Below, piece by piece: positions 1 to 8,191 of a DNA stretch of 58,381 nucleotides. Source of the DNA: Clostridia bacterium (lineage in GTDB: Bacteria; Bacillota; Clostridia; Christensenellales; Pumilibacteraceae); the NCBI GenBank assembly GCA_017623435.1, contig JAGAPD010000021.1, positions 1 through 58,381 of the forward strand. Reading direction: 5' to 3'. Numbering within the stretch: position 1 is the first letter of the stretch; the number at the start of each line of letters is the position of its first letter. Under the pieces are notes generated by a model. That model searched no databases. It saw only the letters and a program-made list of their open reading frames with translations, and had not been told where the DNA came from. A program made the position numbers and the translations under genes.

Positions 1-39
1 AATTTTTATAAGCTTAGCAATTTTTCTTTTAAAGTCCAT
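1..39 (-). CDS. 5' end of an unidentified gene (partial)
   Basis: An ATG at 39 on the minus strand follows a GGAGAGA ribosome binding site and opens a frame (MDFKRKIAKLIKI) that runs off the left edge. It starts 10 bases after the ychF stop, so it is probably the next gene of the same operon. Thirteen residues are too few for identification. The N-terminus would suit an arginyl-tRNA synthetase, but this is only a guess. Confidence 0.55.
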   Translation of the reverse strand, partial: MDFKRKIAKLIKI

Positions 40-48
40 TACTCTCTC

Positions 49-1137
49 CTAAACGTTAAATCTAAACAGCGCTACGTCGCCGTCACGGAAAACGTACTCC
101 TTACCTTCGCTACGCACCTTGCCTTTTTCCTTTGCCTGCGTAAATCCGCCGCAAGTCACGAGGTCGTCGTAGGTCACGATTTCCGCGCGAATAAATCCTT
201 TTTCAAAGTCGCTGTGAATCTTACCTGCCGCCTGAGGCGCTTTCGTACCCTTTTCAATGGTCCAAGCGCGCACTTCCTTTTCGCCTGCGGTAAGGTAACT
301 GATAAGACCAAGTAGCGAATATCCCGTCTTGATTATGCGGTTAAGTCCGCTCTCTTTAAGTCCCATTTCCTCAATGAAAATTTCACGCTCGTCCTTGTCA
401 AGCTGTGCAATTTCTTCCTCAACTTTTGCGCAAATCTCCAAAAATTCGGAGTTTTCCTGCTGAGCAAACTGCTTAACCTTGTCTACGTATTCGTTTTCCT
501 GTCCGATATCGCTCTCGCCGATATTAGCGCAGTAAATTACGGGCTTTGAGGTGATAAGGAAAAATCCGTTTACCATAGCCTTTTCCTCGTCGGAAAGTGC
601 AATCGTGCGGATACTTCTGCCACTTTCAAGCGTTTCGTAAAGCTTACGCAACAATTCCGCCTCTTCAATATAACTCTTTTCGCCCGTTTTAACGAGCTTT
701 TCCGCCTTTTCTAAACGTTTTTTAACGCTTTCAAGGTCGGAAAGCACGAGCTCAAGGTTGATAGTTTCAATATCACGAATGGGATCAATACTGCCGTCAA
801 CGTGAATGATATTCGAATCTGCAAAGCATCTTACCACGTGTACGATAGCGTCAACCTCGCGAATATGCGAAAGGAATTTGTTTCCCAATCCCTCGCCTGC
901 GGACGCGCCCTTAACGAGTCCTGCAATGTCCACGAATTCAAGTACGGCAGGCGTAATCTTTTTGGTGTTATACATTTTTCCAAGCACGTCAAGTCGCTCG
1001 TCAGGAACGGCAACCACGCCTACGTTAGGCTCAATCGTGCAGAACGGATAGTTAGCGCACTCCGCGCCTGCCTCCGTAATTGCGTTAAACAGCGTGCTTT
1101 TTCCTACGTTAGGAAGTCCTACAACTCCGAGTTTCAT
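49..1137 (-). CDS. ychF: redox-regulated ATPase/GTPase YchF (OLA1 family)
   Basis: A 362-residue cytosolic P-loop NTPase of the Obg-related YchF/OLA1 family, which binds ribosomes and is linked to translation and stress control. The protein opens directly with the P-loop (GLPNVGKST, residues 7-15). The fourth nucleotide-binding motif is NIGE rather than the NKxD of true GTPases, which in this family means ATP preference. The last ~85 residues form the TGS domain, starting near AWTIEKGTKAPQAAGKIHSD. Length is standard for the family. The start has GAGG just upstream. The gene is followed after 10 bases by a further minus-strand gene. Confidence 0.97.
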   Translation of the reverse strand: MKLGVVGLPNVGKSTLFNAITEAGAECANYPFCTIEPNVGVVAVPDERLDVLGKMYNTKKITPAVLEFVDIAGLVKGASAGEGLGNKFLSHIREVDAIVHVVRCFADSNIIHVDGSIDPIRDIETINLELVLSDLESVKKRLEKAEKLVKTGEKSYIEEAELLRKLYETLESGRSIRTIALSDEEKAMVNGFFLITSKPVIYCANIGESDIGQENEYVDKVKQFAQQENSEFLEICAKVEEEIAQLDKDEREIFIEEMGLKESGLNRIIKTGYSLLGLISYLTAGEKEVRAWTIEKGTKAPQAAGKIHSDFEKGFIRAEIVTYDDLVTCGGFTQAKEKGKVRSEGKEYVFRDGDVALFRFNV

Positions 1138-1223
1138 TTTTACCTCGCAAAAATAAATTTTCCACCTAACAGTATATACCTTTCTGCGTTTTTTTGCAAG
1201 GTTTTTGACGGGAAAATACGAAA

Positions 1224-1250
1224 AAAGGACAAAACGTAGTTTTGCCCTTT
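1224..1250 (-). terminator. intrinsic terminator after the small secreted protein gene
   Basis: On the minus strand AAAGGGCAAAA and TTTTGTCCTTT pair around a short CTACG-type loop and are followed by a T-run. It lies just after the stop at 1264 and separates that gene from ychF. Confidence 0.75.
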
Positions 1251-1263
1251 GCTTTTTGCCCGT

Positions 1264-1749
1264 TTATTCGATAAAAAGGTCGTACGTTTTCGACCACTCG
1301 CGCAAAAGTTTCTTAAACTCACGGTCGTAACTTTCCTTCATTTTCCAGTACTCTTCGTTAATTTTGCGAAGCTCGTCAGAAAGCTCGTCCTCGCGTTCAG
1401 ATAGCTCGAACATTTTCTTGTACTTTTGATCAAGCTCATTCTTCTTACTCTCAAACAAAGCGTCAACGTCTACTTTTTGCCCAGCTCCGCCCGTCGTGCC
1501 GTCCTCCTTTCGTCCTGCTCCGCCTACCGTTCCGTCCTCTTTTTCTTCAAAACGGGGCTGTACGTACCCGTCCGTTTCGCCGTAGATATCGTATCCGCCA
1601 TCAATAAACGGGGGCTTTTTTTGTGGCTTAACTTCGGTCACGACGCTACTGCCGGGAAGAATATTTTGATCAGGTTTTTCCTCTATCGTAACAGGATCGG
1701 ACGCGCAAGTGCAAAGCATAGCCATCAATAGTGATACAAATTTTACCAT
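1264..1749 (-). CDS. small secreted or lipoprotein-like protein, low complexity
   Basis: 161 residues of unknown function. The N-terminus (MVKFVSLLMAMLCTCAS) is a short hydrophobic export signal with two cysteines, but neither fits a standard lipobox (the residues before them are L and T). After it come a Pro/Lys-rich stretch, a glycine-rich stretch with a tandem ~10-residue repeat (EDGTVGGAGRK, EDGTTGGAGQK, residues ~71-92) and a strongly charged C-terminal half (residues ~93-161) that looks like a coiled coil. A GGAGG site precedes the ATG at 1749. It is probably a single-gene unit, with a terminator after it and a divergent neighbour. Confidence 0.6.
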   Translation of the reverse strand: MVKFVSLLMAMLCTCASDPVTIEEKPDQNILPGSSVVTEVKPQKKPPFIDGGYDIYGETDGYVQPRFEEKEDGTVGGAGRKEDGTTGGAGQKVDVDALFESKKNELDQKYKKMFELSEREDELSDELRKINEEYWKMKESYDREFKKLLREWSKTYDLFIE

Positions 1750-1804
1750 AATTTACCTCCGCGATTAGTATAAGCAAAATTTTTCCTTTTATTCAACGAT
1801 TTTC

Positions 1805-1834
1805 TTTACATCAGCGCCTACGGTGTGATATAAT
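1805..1834 (+). promoter_or_regulatory. SigA-type promoter of the PQ-loop/esterase pair
   Basis: TTTACA (1805-1810), an 18-base spacer and TATAAT (1829-1834), 31 bases before the ATG at 1865. Confidence 0.6.
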
Positions 1835-1864
1835 TATAGAAAATATAAACGGGAGATTAGATAA

Positions 1865-2179
1865 ATGGCTGAAATCTTAGAAATTACTATGATAATATTG
1901 TTTGGTGCGTCCTGGCCTATGAACGTGATTAAGTCCGTTAAAACCAAATCGGCAAAGGGCAAATCGTTGCTTTTTCTATTGCTTATTTTAGTGGGCTACG
2001 TCGCAGGTATTGCGTCAAAATTCGTAAACCCCGTATATATGGCGCAGTTTGCAACCAAATGGTACGTGCTTTTCTTCTATTTCCTTAATTTCTTTATGGT
2101 GCTTACGGACACTCTTCTTTACTTCAGAAACAAGGCTTTAGATAAAAAAAGGGAGCTTGCAAATGAAAACGTCGCATAA
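1865..2179 (+). CDS. PQ-loop / SemiSWEET-like small membrane protein
   Basis: 104 residues with three predicted membrane helices (about 5-21, 35-53, 67-87) and a Lys-rich tail, the size and layout of a bacterial SemiSWEET half-transporter. The helix-1 segment FGASWPMNVIKSVKTKSAKG matches the PQ-loop pattern (proline in helix 1, then basic loop and KS/T-K-S). Family members transport sugars or other small solutes as dimers, but the substrate cannot be read here. The gene overlaps the downstream esterase by 17 bases, which suggests translational coupling. Confidence 0.75.
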   Translation: MAEILEITMIILFGASWPMNVIKSVKTKSAKGKSLLFLLLILVGYVAGIASKFVNPVYMAQFATKWYVLFFYFLNFFMVLTDTLLYFRNKALDKKRELANENVA

Positions 2180-2891
2180 CGTACCCTACGGTTTACACGA
2201 CGAATGCCTTCTTGACACATATCTACCCGACGAAAATATACGAGCAATTGTTCTCTATTTTCACGGCGGAGGACTGGAGGGCGGTGACAAATCGTGGGAT
2301 AAAGCTTTCATACCTGATTTTATCCAAAACGGGTACGCAGTTATTAGCGCAAACTACCGCATGTACCCTAAATATTCCTATCCTGACTTTCTCTACGACG
2401 GAGCGCAGGCAGTAAAATGGGTAAAAGAAAACTTTCCTACTCTCCCCTTATTCGTAGGCGGAAGTTCGGCAGGCGGATACATCAGTCAAATGCTCTGTTT
2501 TGACCAAAAATATCTCAAATGGGCAGGATTAGAGGGCGACGTTGTCACGGGATTCGTACACGACGCAGGTCAGCCCACCGCACATTTTAACGTTTTGTCC
2601 CAAAAAGGAATTGACAGCAGACGCGTAATCGTGGACGAAACCGCGCCCCTTTATCACGTGGGTACGCGCGACAAATATGCGCCTATGCTCATAATTGCAT
2701 CTGATAACGATATGCAAAACAGGTTAGAACAAACGCATCTGCTTATTTCCACGCTAAAACACTTTGGCCACGAGGACGATATCCACTTTACTCTATCTCA
2801 CGGCAATCATTGCGACTACGTGGGAAAGGTGGAAAACGGCAAAAGCGTTTTTGCGCAAATGATACTGCCATTTTTTAATAAATACTGCTAA
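2163..2891 (+). CDS. alpha/beta hydrolase, HSL-type carbohydrate or carboxyl esterase
   Basis: 242 residues. The oxyanion-hole motif HGGG (in YFHGGGLEGG), the nucleophile elbow GSSAG (in VGGSSAGGYI), the acid in IIASDND and the terminal His in LSHGNHCDY give a complete Ser-Asp-His triad in the hormone-sensitive-lipase/acetyl-esterase order. There is no signal peptide, so it acts in the cytosol, probably deacylating an imported compound. The ATG at 2163 is preferred over an in-frame TTG at 2157 because GGGAG sits 7 bases before it. It overlaps the PQ-loop gene, so transport and hydrolysis of one substrate is a reasonable inference. Confidence 0.8.
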   Translation: MKTSHNVPYGLHDECLLDTYLPDENIRAIVLYFHGGGLEGGDKSWDKAFIPDFIQNGYAVISANYRMYPKYSYPDFLYDGAQAVKWVKENFPTLPLFVGGSSAGGYISQMLCFDQKYLKWAGLEGDVVTGFVHDAGQPTAHFNVLSQKGIDSRRVIVDETAPLYHVGTRDKYAPMLIIASDNDMQNRLEQTHLLISTLKHFGHEDDIHFTLSHGNHCDYVGKVENGKSVFAQMILPFFNKYC

Positions 2892-2909
2892 ATCGCTAAA
2901 AAACAACAA

Positions 2910-2937
2910 AAACCGACTACCACGTGGTAGCCGGTTT
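2910..2937. terminator. bidirectional terminator, ACGT-loop family
   Basis: AAACCG and CTACC pair with GGTAG and CGGTTT around an ACGT loop, with one internal mismatch; A- and T-runs flank both sides. It serves the convergent esterase (stop 2891) and the minus-strand cupin gene (stop 2960). Confidence 0.8.
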
Positions 2938-2959
2938 TATTTTTTCGTAATTTTCAGCC

Positions 2960-4159
2960 TTACTTATTCTCTTCCATAAAACGGATAAGCTCGGGGTTTT
3001 CAGCGAAGTGTTTAAGCATTACGATAGGCTCGGTTTTAGAAGTGTTCGTAATTACTACGCCCTTCTTTGCTGCGCCCTCGGACACGAAGAATTCGTCGTT
3101 AGTAAGCTCGCCGTAACGGATGAGCGTAGGCGTTTCGATATCCCAGTCGCCCATTTTTCCTCTACCTTGAAGGAGGATAAGTCCGTAAGCTGCCTCGTCC
3201 GTAATCGTCACGGTCGCACCGGGCATAACGGTAAGGCGTTTTGCAGATGCCTCAACGCACTTATAGCAAATCCACTCTTCCGTGTAACTATCGTTAGAAG
3301 AAATAACGACGGGCGCCATAAAGCGATTTTGCTTAAAGTCGGGATCGACGTTCTTCTCCCAGTCGATAACGTCCATAAGATAATCGTAGTTGCCCTTCTC
3401 TTCTTCGGGGCAGTTCTTCCACAAAAGATCCTCACTTACGCACTCGCCACCGTAAAGAACGGACTGGTACATTGCGTAAACGTCGGATGCGAACTGCGGT
3501 TCGTAAGTACAAAGCGACGCAGGTGCGTGCAACACTCCAGGGGGCACGTCCCAACCGGTGTCAAGCGTGATCTTGTACGCCTGCGACAAATCAAGAAGCT
3601 TGTTATCGCCTTTTGCAAAGTTTTCCAAGCACTTCTTAACCTCTTCCTTCTTAACTCCGGGCGTAATTCCGAAGAAAGTGAAGGGGAAAGTTCCGCCGTG
3701 GTTATTGCACTGCGAGGGGAAGAAATACATCTCGGGTTTTCCGTCCGCACCTACGCGTTTTGCATGCTCGTGACGGTGGTGAATATGATGCGGAAGAGGG
3801 CCTTTGTTGTCGAAAAATTTGGAGAACATAGGCCACTTGCCGTACTTGTTCCACAAGTTTTCACCGATAACTTCGCCTTTGAGTTCGTCCACCATATCGC
3901 GAAGCAAAACTCTCTCTTTTCCGTCTGCCGAAACGACGTAAGACAAGCCCTCGTCGTCGGGCGTGAGCGGTCCGTTTTCCGCGTGCGTGGTAGATGCAAA
4001 CCATCTCTCGTCAATGCCACCGCGCTCAAGTCCCAAAACGTAGTAGTCGTCGGGATGAAGCTTTATTCTTTTGCCAGGGATACAAAACGATCTCGGTACC
4101 CAAGTGGGCGAAAGACGAAGTATTCCTTTTCCTTCTTCAAAAAGTTTCTTTGATAACAT
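2960..4159 (-). CDS. cupin protein related to type I mannose-6-phosphate isomerase
   Basis: 399 residues. The central HHIHHRHEHA followed ~17 residues later by KPEMYFF, and a later LDTGWDVPPGVLHAP, are the metal-binding His/Glu/His signatures of PMI-type double cupins. It therefore probably isomerises a phosphorylated or free sugar in the cytosol. The N-terminal ~100 residues and the C-terminal cupin are less typical of classical ManA, so sugar specificity is left open. It has its own promoter and a shared terminator, so it is monocistronic. Confidence 0.7.
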   Translation of the reverse strand: MLSKKLFEEGKGILRLSPTWVPRSFCIPGKRIKLHPDDYYVLGLERGGIDERWFASTTHAENGPLTPDDEGLSYVVSADGKERVLLRDMVDELKGEVIGENLWNKYGKWPMFSKFFDNKGPLPHHIHHRHEHAKRVGADGKPEMYFFPSQCNNHGGTFPFTFFGITPGVKKEEVKKCLENFAKGDNKLLDLSQAYKITLDTGWDVPPGVLHAPASLCTYEPQFASDVYAMYQSVLYGGECVSEDLLWKNCPEEEKGNYDYLMDVIDWEKNVDPDFKQNRFMAPVVISSNDSYTEEWICYKCVEASAKRLTVMPGATVTITDEAAYGLILLQGRGKMGDWDIETPTLIRYGELTNDEFFVSEGAAKKGVVITNTSKTEPIVMLKHFAENPELIRFMEENK

Positions 4160-4195
4160 AATAATCCCCTTTAATAAGTTATTTCGTTTGACTAT

Positions 4196-4224
4196 ATTAT
4201 AACATACTAAAACTCAAAATGCAA
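4196..4224 (-). promoter_or_regulatory. promoter of the cupin/isomerase gene
   Basis: On the minus strand: TTGCAT (4224-4219), a 17-base spacer, TATAAT (4201-4196). It lies 36 bases upstream of the start codon. Confidence 0.65.
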
Positions 4225-4349
4225 GAGTATAAATATAATTTTTAAAATTCCACCAAGCGTAGAGCAAAAGTCCTAAAATTCAAAGACCGCCTACCCTTTT
4301 CGTATCGTTTTAATAAGTTTTTTATCGTAATTTTAATCACTATATCTAA

Positions 4350-4379
4350 AAAACGGGGCATAACGTTATGCTCCGTTTT
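4350..4379 (-). terminator. terminator of rnr, ACGT-loop family
   Basis: AAAACGG, GCATA, ACGT loop, TATGC, CCGTTTT with one G/T mismatch, followed on the minus strand by a T-run. It lies 8 bases after the rnr stop. The rest of the 4225-4386 gap is AT-rich with no recognisable gene. Confidence 0.8.
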
Positions 4380-4386
4380 AAATATT

Positions 4387-6321
4387 TTACTGATTTTCGC
4401 AAATGCTGAACGCGATTTTATCAAAATTGACCGCTTGCACCTTTATCGTGACGGCGTCACCGATTCTGTACGCGCGCACGCCGTTAGACACGCGAAGGCG
4501 TTTTTCGTCAAAGAAGCACCTGCCACCCGGCATGCTCTCTAACCTGATCATACCCTCGATAGTGTTCTGAAGCTCCGCGTAAAGCCCGTGCTCCGTTACT
4601 CCGCTAATAATTGCAGGGAAAGTTTCGCCTATCTTTTCTTTCATAAACTTGGCTTTAAGAAGGTCGTCAATCTTTCTTTCCGCCTCCTCCGCCACGCGCT
4701 CACGCTCGCTACTTCTCGTCGACGCGCGCACCGCAAATTCGCCGTACTTAACGACCGCGTCCTTACCGCCGTGGATAAGGTACTTTATAATGCGGTGAAT
4801 AGCAAGGTCGGGGTATCTACGAATAGGCGAAGTGAAATGGCAATAGTAATCGAGTGCAAGTCCAAAATGCCCTTTGTTCTGAGGCTTGTACTCTGCCTTA
4901 CTCATTGAGCGTAGCGCCACTCTGTTTACGACGCCTTTAACCTCGTCGTCCAAGTCCTTAATAAGATTTGCGTAATCCTCGGGCGTAGGCTCGTCCGCGA
5001 TAGAAAGCCCTAACGAATCCAAAAAGTCGTTTAGCGCGCTCACTTTTTCCTCGGGCGGATTTTCGTGCACGCGGTACACGAAGGGCACTTTTTTCTTCTC
5101 GAAATGCTTTGCGACCGTCTCGTTTGCTAGCAACATAAACTCCTCAATAAGTCGATGCGCAAACTTCCTTTCGCGCTTACGAACGGCAGTAACCGTTTGT
5201 CCGTCAAGCTCAATTTCACTTTCGGCAATCTCGAAGTCCACGCTACCGCGCTCTTCCCTCTTTTTCTCTAAAACGAGCGCAAGTTTTTGCGCCTCGCACA
5301 GCATCGGATAGAGGTTTTTATGCTTTTCAATTTCCGCCTCGTCGCCGTCGAACATTGCTTGAACGCCGTCGTACGTCAGGCGCGCTTTTGAACGAATAAC
5401 GCCTTCCTTTATCTCGTAGTTTACCACTTCGCCCTCGTCGTTTACGTGCATAATAACGGATAAGGTCAGTCTGTCCACGCCCTCGTTAAGCGAGCAAATT
5501 CCGTTAGATAATTTTTCGGGGAGCATCGGCAAAACCCTGTCCGCAAAATAAACGCTCGTACCGCGTTCAAACGCCTCTTTGTCCACCGCGCCGTTTTCCT
5601 TAACGTAATGCGCAACGTCGGCAATGTGCACGCCAAGCACCCAAACGCTACCCTTTCGCTCAACGCAAACCGCGTCGTCAAAGTCCTTTGATGACGCTCC
5701 GTCAATCGTAACGGTAAGCGCGTTTCGGTAATCTTCTCTGCCCTCAATTTCCTCTTCCGAAACGAAATCGGGCACTACGTCCATAGCCGTTTTGACTTTT
5801 TTAGGAAAAACTTCGTTTAACTTATACGAGCGGATAACCGCCATAATCTCGGTATTAAGATCGCCTTCCGCCCCTAAAATTTCGGTGATTGAACAGCGCA
5901 CGTGGTCGTGATCAATCAGCAGTTTTGCAACCACCTTTTGCCCTCTTTTAGTGTGAAGCCCGGGCTGAAAAATATCCACGGGCACTTCGCCAAAGCCCCT
6001 GTCGTCAGAAAGCACGCTCTTGCCGTTAAAAACGCCTACGATATACTCGTGCTTTCTTTTGATAATCTCGGTGACCTGCGCCTCGCCGTTACCGCGCTGA
6101 TTGCTGATTTTTACCGCGCGCACCTCGTCGCCGTGAATTGCTCCGTGAAGGTCGTGCGTCGCCACGAACAAGTCAGGCGAGCCGTCATTAGGAATAAAAA
6201 ACGCGTACCCCTTGCCCGTACCTTGAATTTCGCCACGCAGGCTTTCAAAGGTAAGCGCACGACGCTTTTTCTCTCCTTTATGCTTATTATATACTTTTTT
6301 AGTGTTTTTTCTTTTTGTCAT
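4387..6321 (-). CDS. rnr: ribonuclease R, 3'-5' exoribonuclease
   Basis: 644 residues, RNase II/R family, processively degrading structured RNA. Order: basic N-terminal tail, cold-shock/OB domains (~20-165), the RNB catalytic domain (~190-520) and a C-terminal S1 domain (~560-640). The four magnesium-binding aspartates sit in IDGASSKDFDDAV with the family spacing (D, +6, +8, +9). The helix-winged N-terminus of E. coli RNase R is missing, as in shorter Gram-positive members. GGAG lies 6 bases before the ATG. It follows secG, the usual Firmicute order, but a 373-base repeat patch separates the two. Confidence 0.95.
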   Translation of the reverse strand: MTKRKNTKKVYNKHKGEKKRRALTFESLRGEIQGTGKGYAFFIPNDGSPDLFVATHDLHGAIHGDEVRAVKISNQRGNGEAQVTEIIKRKHEYIVGVFNGKSVLSDDRGFGEVPVDIFQPGLHTKRGQKVVAKLLIDHDHVRCSITEILGAEGDLNTEIMAVIRSYKLNEVFPKKVKTAMDVVPDFVSEEEIEGREDYRNALTVTIDGASSKDFDDAVCVERKGSVWVLGVHIADVAHYVKENGAVDKEAFERGTSVYFADRVLPMLPEKLSNGICSLNEGVDRLTLSVIMHVNDEGEVVNYEIKEGVIRSKARLTYDGVQAMFDGDEAEIEKHKNLYPMLCEAQKLALVLEKKREERGSVDFEIAESEIELDGQTVTAVRKRERKFAHRLIEEFMLLANETVAKHFEKKKVPFVYRVHENPPEEKVSALNDFLDSLGLSIADEPTPEDYANLIKDLDDEVKGVVNRVALRSMSKAEYKPQNKGHFGLALDYYCHFTSPIRRYPDLAIHRIIKYLIHGGKDAVVKYGEFAVRASTRSSERERVAEEAERKIDDLLKAKFMKEKIGETFPAIISGVTEHGLYAELQNTIEGMIRLESMPGGRCFFDEKRLRVSNGVRAYRIGDAVTIKVQAVNFDKIAFSICENQ

Positions 6322-6410
6322 AGTAACTCCATATTTAAGTCAAAACCATGTAGTAATAGTTATTTCTTCAAGTCTATTTTATCCAGAAACATCCGCCTCT
6401 ACTCTACGAC

Positions 6411-6430
6411 GGCAGGAGCAAGCCCCTGCC
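6411..6430. repeat. palindromic repeat unit (GGCAGG...CCTGCC)
   Basis: GGCAGG and CCTGCC arms separated by 8 bases. It is the first of several short palindromes in the secG-rnr gap and resembles dispersed intergenic hairpins common in Clostridia. Confidence 0.55.
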
Positions 6431-6521
6431 CTACGAAACAACCCAAGGCGTCAAAGTAAGTCCAAGGGCGAGCGAACGACGAATCGCCAATTAGCGTAGC
6501 GGTTTAGTCGCAAAATCACAA

Positions 6522-6566
6522 GCAGGCAAAGCCTGTTTCGTAATACGACCAGATTATACGGTCAAA
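6522..6566. repeat. dispersed palindromic repeat, copy 1
   Basis: A 45-base unit containing CAGGC-AAA-GCCTG and a second GACC...GGTC dyad. It matches 58307-58351 at 38 of 45 positions by direct alignment, with differences mostly inside the second dyad. No coding potential is evident, so this is an intergenic repeat family. Confidence 0.7.
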
Positions 6567-6609
6567 CGAGTAGACCAACTACCCATACACCATATTCCGT
6601 GCCTACGAA

Positions 6610-6624
6610 ACCACCTTCGGTGGT
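6610..6624. repeat. short hairpin with TTCG loop
   Basis: ACCACC-TTC-GGTGGT, a perfect stem that gives a C(UUCG)G-type loop in RNA. It is part of the repeat cluster between secG and rnr (6380-6660), which contains no gene I can support. Confidence 0.5.
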
Positions 6625-6658
6625 AAAATTCAACGAGGCGGAGCGAGTGAGCCCAAAC

Positions 6659-6687
6659 AAAAAGCGGACGAAAAATCGTCCGCTCTG
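6659..6687 (-). terminator. intrinsic terminator of secG
   Basis: On the minus strand GAGCGGACGA, a TTTT loop and TCGTCCGCTTTTTG. A perfect GC-rich stem with a T-run, 8 bases after the secG stop. rnr may therefore need its own promoter or readthrough. Confidence 0.8.
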
Positions 6688-6694
6688 TGATTTA

Positions 6695-7021
6695 TTAGTT
6701 TCCGTTGTAGATTGCAACCGATACGAAGAACAAAACTGCAAGTACTGCAATAACGATTGCAAGCACTACCGTAAGACGTTTAAGCGTAGCCGTAAGCGTC
6801 TGCGTTTTATTCTTGGAATAGAACGTATCAGCGGATGCGCCCGTCATAGCGTTCATACCGCTACCGTCGTCACCTTCCTGAAACAGGATGGTAAGGATCA
6901 TTACGAAACTGAGAACAGCGATAAGAATCAAAAGTACCATTCTAACAATGGGGAACGATTGTGAAATCCAGGGTTCAACTACCGCTGCAGCCGAAAAATT
7001 ATTAACAAAATTCAAATTCAT
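6695..7021 (-). CDS. secG: preprotein translocase subunit SecG
   Basis: 108 residues with two membrane helices (~26-48 and ~82-104) joined by a loop carrying the SecG pattern ILFQEG...GASADTFYSKNK...LKRLT. It is an accessory subunit of the SecYEG channel. The N-terminus is ~20 residues longer than usual. The ATG at 7021 is chosen over an upstream GTG because AGAGG lies 8 bases before it. Gene order secG-rnr supports the call. Confidence 0.93.
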   Translation of the reverse strand: MNLNFVNNFSAAAVVEPWISQSFPIVRMVLLILIAVLSFVMILTILFQEGDDGSGMNAMTGASADTFYSKNKTQTLTATLKRLTVVLAIVIAVLAVLFFVSVAIYNGN

Positions 7022-7138
7022 TTCAAACACCTCTTATTAAATGCCTAACTATTATAGCACAATATTTTGCTCTAATCAAGCGTTTTTGACCGTTTTTGCA
7101 AAATTTTATGCAACAAAAAGGCAATAAACGAGGTTAAA

Positions 7139-7660
7139 TCAATATTTTTGCATATATTCGCCCATAATACGCGCACAAAGTCTTACGAGCGTCAACTCGT
7201 CGTCGCTCGCCTCCGCGCTAAATAGGGCGCAAACTCCGCCGTAGCAGTCCCCACCGCCGTGCGCCGGCACGAAAAGTAGAAACTGTCCTTCACCCATTTC
7301 CTCCGCGTCCATACTGCTCCCCAAATACGACTGGCGGTTTTGCAAAAAACGTCTTGCGTCTTTACCGATCTTACTTCCTACGAACTCACTCGTCCGCTCT
7401 CCGTAGCCCACAACCCAGCGCTCAAAATCACACACGAGCACCGTTCCGCGGATATGCTCCGCCATAGCGCGTACCACCTTGTTAGCGTTTTTAATGAGGT
7501 CGTCCGCCGTATTTACCTTCTTAATAAGTATATCGCCACTCCCAAGCGCGCGAATTTCCATCGGATCGCCAAGATCAATACCGTAAAGCTTTCTGTACTC
7601 GCGCGGGATAACGATTCTGCCCAGGTCGTCAATGCGCCTGATAATTCCTCTGTCTTCCAT
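7139..7660 (-). CDS. spoVT: SpoVT-like transition/sporulation regulator (AbrB domain)
   Basis: 173 residues. Residues 1-50 (RGIIRRIDDLGRIVIPREYR) are a classic AbrB/SpoVT swapped-hairpin DNA-binding domain. Residues ~60-170 fit the GAF-like C-terminal domain that distinguishes SpoVT from AbrB. In Bacillus, SpoVT tunes SigG-dependent forespore genes, so its presence suggests sporulation ancestry. GGAGG lies just before the ATG. It is divergent from the gene at 7759. Confidence 0.85.
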   Translation of the reverse strand: MEDRGIIRRIDDLGRIVIPREYRKLYGIDLGDPMEIRALGSGDILIKKVNTADDLIKNANKVVRAMAEHIRGTVLVCDFERWVVGYGERTSEFVGSKIGKDARRFLQNRQSYLGSSMDAEEMGEGQFLLFVPAHGGGDCYGGVCALFSAEASDDELTLVRLCARIMGEYMQKY

Positions 7661-7723
7661 TTTACCTCCTTGCGATTAGTATGCGCTTAAAAACTTCTTT
7701 TATTACTTAAAAAGTGCAAAACG

Positions 7724-7752
7724 TTGACAAAAAAATACTTTCGTTATATACT
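7724..7752 (+). promoter_or_regulatory. consensus promoter abutting the start codon at 7759
   Basis: TTGACA (7724-7729), a 17-base spacer, TATACT (7747-7752). The expected transcription start is at about 7758-7760, at the ATG itself. Confidence 0.75.
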
Positions 7753-7758
7753 TATTAT

Positions 7759-8169
7759 ATGAGTAAAAACGTTCTTATTTATATGTCGGGGCTTTCTACC
7801 CCCGTCCAAGGAAAAATGATGCAAGAAAAGGGCAAAACTTCCCTGCTCTTTTCCAACGAAAACGGCAGATACTACGTCGTCGCTACGAACGAAACGGTTA
7901 GCGTCAGTCTAACGGGTGAAGTGGGTTATTTGCTTTCGCTCGAGAAAAACAAGCTAACAGCGCTTTCACTGTCGTACGGGGTTACAAAAACTTACCCCAC
8001 GCCCGTAACCACGCAGACGCTTTATATTCAGGCTTCCGCCACTTACGGCAAAATCGAGGCGACCTACGCCATCAGCGACTACGACGAAAACTACGACGGA
8101 TGCGAAGAGGACGACCGCGAAACGGTCCAGTCTTTTTCTCTGTCCTGGCAAGTCGCCAATGCTGATTAA
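7759..8169 (+). CDS. small calycin-like protein, possibly DUF1934
   Basis: 136 residues, no signal or membrane segment. The beta-rich pattern, with a YYVV strand, a turn and C-terminal paired strands (GKIEATYAISDY...VQSFSLSWQV), resembles DUF1934 (YwiB-type) proteins, but the match is weak. The frame is open back to a GTG at 7714. The promoter at 7724-7752 lies inside that extension, so I place the start at ATG 7759. That leaves no 5' leader and no ribosome binding site. Confidence 0.55.
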   Translation: MSKNVLIYMSGLSTPVQGKMMQEKGKTSLLFSNENGRYYVVATNETVSVSLTGEVGYLLSLEKNKLTALSLSYGVTKTYPTPVTTQTLYIQASATYGKIEATYAISDYDENYDGCEEDDRETVQSFSLSWQVANAD

Positions 8170-8191
8170 AAAACAAAACACGTCGTTTTTA

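Noticed and set aside
3008..4153. Long plus-strand open frame opposite the cupin gene
   Set aside because: Antisense shadow of a real gene with clear metal-binding motifs; no ribosome binding site or promoter of its own.
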